Assembly (NCBI GenBank): GCA_026929865.2
Contig: JAMBYZ020000028.1
Span: 1-64,000 of the forward strand
Source: Hyperoplus lanceolatus
Lineage: Eukaryota; Chordata; Actinopteri; Uranoscopiformes; Ammodytidae
Length of the DNA: 64,000 nucleotides
Reading direction: 5' to 3'
The position numbers were made by a program, and so were the translations under genes. The first letter of the stretch is position 1. Each line of letters starts with the position of its first letter. The notes below the pieces were generated by a model. That model ran no database searches. It worked only from the letters and a program-made list of their open reading frames with translations, and was not told the origin of the DNA. This document shows positions 62,207 to 64,000 of the stretch, one piece after another.

Positions 62207-62461
62207 TGACCTCATGGGGTTGTGAACTTTGACCCTGGAGTTGGGTGACTCTGGAATAACAGCGGTTTTTTTTTGAATTGAAAAAATCATATCTAATTTC
62301 TCTCATATTTTCAAATTAGATGTGATTTTGGATTCAATCAAAAACGTCCTGTTATTCCAGTGTCGTTCCCTCGGGGTAGTGCACACCATGGAGGGATTTC
62401 TGGAATAACAGGGCGTTTTTATTTGATCCGAAGATCATATCTAATTTGTCTCATATTTTCA
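62207..62461 (-). repeat. Inverted block with a forward insert in its middle
   Basis: Reverse at 62207-62313 (I1 to a head-type end), forward at 62314-62390 (gattttggattcaat to a garbled gttccctcgggg), then reverse at 62391-62461 (I2 end). Four orientation switches lie within about 255 bp. Confidence 0.83.
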
Positions 62462-63444
62462 AAATTAGATATGATTTTGGATTCAATTTAAAAAAAAACG
62501 CCCTGTTATTCCAGAGTCATTCCACTCCAGGGTCATAGTTCACAACCCCATGAGGTCCCCCAAGAAGTTTCAGGACATTCTGATGTGTAGTTTCAAAATA
62601 AAAGCCCACTAGATATTGAAAATATGAGAGAAATTAGATATGATTTTGGATTCAATTTTTTAAAAAAACGCCCTGTTATTCCAGAGTCATTCCACTCCAG
62701 CGTCATAGTCCACGACCCCTCGAGGCCACACAAAAAGTTTCAGGACATTCTGATGTGTAGTTTCAGAATAAAAGCCCACTAGATATTGAAAATATGAGAG
62801 AAATTAGATATGATTTTGGATTCAATTTAAAAAAAAAACGCCCTGTTATTCCAGAGTCATTCCACTCCAGGGTCATAGTTCACAACCCCATGAGGTCACC
62901 CAAGAAGTTTCAGGACATTCTGATGTGTAGTTTCAAAATAAAAGCCCACTAGATATTGAAATATGAGAGAAATTAGATATGATTTTGGATTCAATTAAAA
63001 AAAAACGCCCTCTTATTCCAGAGTCATTCCACTCCAGGGTCATAGTTCACAACCCCATGAGGTCCCCCAAGAACTTTCAGGACTTTCTGATGTGTAGTTT
63101 CAAAATAAAAGCCCACTAGATATTGAAAATATGAGAGAAATTAGATATGATTTTGGATTCAATTTTTTAAAAAACGCCCTGTTATTCCAGAGTCTTTAAA
63201 CTCCAGGGTCATAGTTCACGACCCCATGAGGTCACCCAAGAAGTTTCAGGACATTCTGATGTGTAGTTTCAAAATAAAAGCCCACTAGATATTGAAAATA
63301 TGAGAGAAATTAGATATGATTTTGGATTCAATTTTAAAAAAAAACGCCCTGTTATTCCAGAGTCATTCCACTGCAGGGTCATAATTCACAACCCCATGAG
63401 GTCACACAAGAAGATTCAGGACATTCTGATGTGTACTTTCAGGG
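62462..63444 (+). repeat. Forward tract, n = 6 (A, B, C, A, C, E)
   Basis: 983 bp. cctcttattcc (63009) and gtctttaaactcc (63192) repeat those at 61759 and 61943, about 1250 bp upstream. Confidence 0.94.
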
Positions 63445-63723
63445 TGACCTCATGGGGTGACCTCATGGGGTTGTGAACTTTGACCCTGGAGTTGAATGAC
63501 TCTGGAAAAACAGGGTTTTTTAAATTGAATCCAAAATCATATCTAATTTCTCTCATATTTTCAATAAACAAGTGGGCTTTATTCTGAAACTACACATCAG
63601 AATATCCTGAAACTTTGTGTGTGCCTCAGGGGTCGTGAATATGAACCTGGAGTGGAATTTTCTGGAATAACAGGGCGTTTTTTAATTGAATGAAATCATA
63701 TCTAAATTTTTCTCATATTTTCA
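63445..63723 (-). repeat. Inverted block, near intact
   Basis: 279 bp with small deletions in both units (gcctcaggggtc, gtgaatatgaacc). Confidence 0.93.
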
Positions 63724-64000
63724 AAATTAGATATGATTTTGGATTCAATTTTAAAAAAAACTCCCTGTTATTCCAGAGTCATTCCACTCCAGGGTCATAG
63801 TTCACGACCCTATGAGGCCACACAAAAAGTTTCAGGACATTCTGATGTGTAGTTTCAGAATAAAAGCCCACTAGATATTGAAAATATGAGAGAAATTAGA
63901 TATGATTTTGGATTCAATTTTTAAAAAAATGCCCTGTTATTCCAGAGTCATTCCACTCCAGGGTCATAGTTCACGACCCCATGAAGCCACACAAAAAGTT
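63724..64000 (+). repeat. Forward tract cut by the window end (B, D)
   Basis: The window stops inside a D monomer's aaaaagtt. Confidence 0.93.

Larger units (their letters stand above)
61215..63723 (+). repeat. 1.25-kb higher-order repeat, two copies
   Basis: 61215-62461 (1247 bp) and 62462-63723 (1262 bp) each hold A, B, C, A, C, E plus an inverted block, with matching private variants. Confidence 0.92.
1..64000. repeat. ~169.5-bp satellite array, whole window
   Basis: Tandem monomers fill the window. Equivalent points fall at 84/253, 794/963 and 9466/9635 (169 bp each) and at 26042, 26211, 26380, 26551, 26720 and 26890 (169-171 bp). Landmarks of the forward monomer in order are gattttggattcaat; a variable T/A tract; cgccctgttattcc; agagtcattccactcc; agggtcatagttcac; accccatga with a type box; tttcaggacattctg; tagtttca; aataaaagcccac; tagatattgaaaat; gagaaattagatat. 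Both window ends lie inside monomers, so the array continues outward. Nucleosome-length monomers in higher-order arrays are typical of centromeric or pericentromeric satellites in many eukaryotes; that location is inference. The species is not identified. Confidence 0.97.

Noticed and set aside
1-64000. CRISPR array
   Set aside because: The period is about 169 bp, the whole unit is repeated with no unique spacers, and no cas genes are present.
1-64000. Primate alpha satellite, given the ~170-bp period
   Set aside because: The consensus is unlike alpha satellite by eye and I find no CENP-B box (TTCG...CGGG pattern). The similar period alone is not evidence of relationship.
1-64000. Retrotransposon, LINE, SINE or tRNA-derived sequence in the array
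   Set aside because: No long terminal repeats, poly-A-tailed insertions with duplications, reverse-transcriptase-like frames or cloverleaf sequences were seen; the A runs are part of the monomer.

Overview
The window is satellite DNA from end to end. I see no gene, RNA gene, transposon or unique flanking sequence in its 64 kb. The basic unit is an AT-rich monomer of about 169.5 bp (169-171 bp where measured), present in roughly 375 copies. This is eukaryotic DNA; the nucleosome-scale period and the multi-monomer order suggest a centromeric or pericentromeric array. I cannot name the species. By eye the monomer is not primate alpha satellite, and I find no CENP-B box or telomere repeat. The array runs off both ends of the window.

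Most monomers lie in one orientation (called forward). I name monomer types by the box after the accccatga core. A has gaggtcccccaag. H is A-like with agttaacaacccca. B has gaggccacac (B* has cacaaacag after it). C has gaggtcaccc. D has gaagccacac plus ggatattctg and aatatcagag (D' has only the box). E has ctgcagggtcataattc plus cacacaagaagattc. A1 is the monomer that follows an inversion. About 47 times the forward run is broken by an inverted block. The intact form is about 287 bp (279-293) and is built from 1.7 reverse-complement monomers (I1 complete, I2 truncated). Its breakpoints are the same nearly everywhere: a tail-to-tail junction after the last E monomer, and a head-to-head junction before A1. 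Forward tracts between blocks come in discrete sizes close to n x 169.5 - 34 bp. Values near 136, 475, 643, 813, 983, 1151, 1320 and 1490 bp occur, and almost nothing lies between them.

Layout: 0-2.3 kb has damaged blocks with long G tracts. 2.9-24.6 kb has regular blocks with n = 3 to 9, apart from damaged ones at 8.1-9.1 and 13.1 kb. 24.7-36.6 kb holds two long forward domains of about 30 and 32 monomers, with a short domain between them. 36.6-52.8 kb is dense in blocks and shows two clear higher-order repeats: about 1.69 kb seen three times, and about 4.65 kb seen about 1.7 times. 52.8-58.7 kb is a decayed or badly read stretch. 58.7-64 kb returns to order and ends in a 1.25 kb higher-order repeat seen twice.

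The most interesting element is the recurrent inverted module: fixed breakpoints, quantised spacing, long hairpin potential, and clustered copies of a 13-bp motif matching a DR1 nuclear-receptor site. Open reading frames in the array are chance products of the repeat; the period is not a multiple of three.
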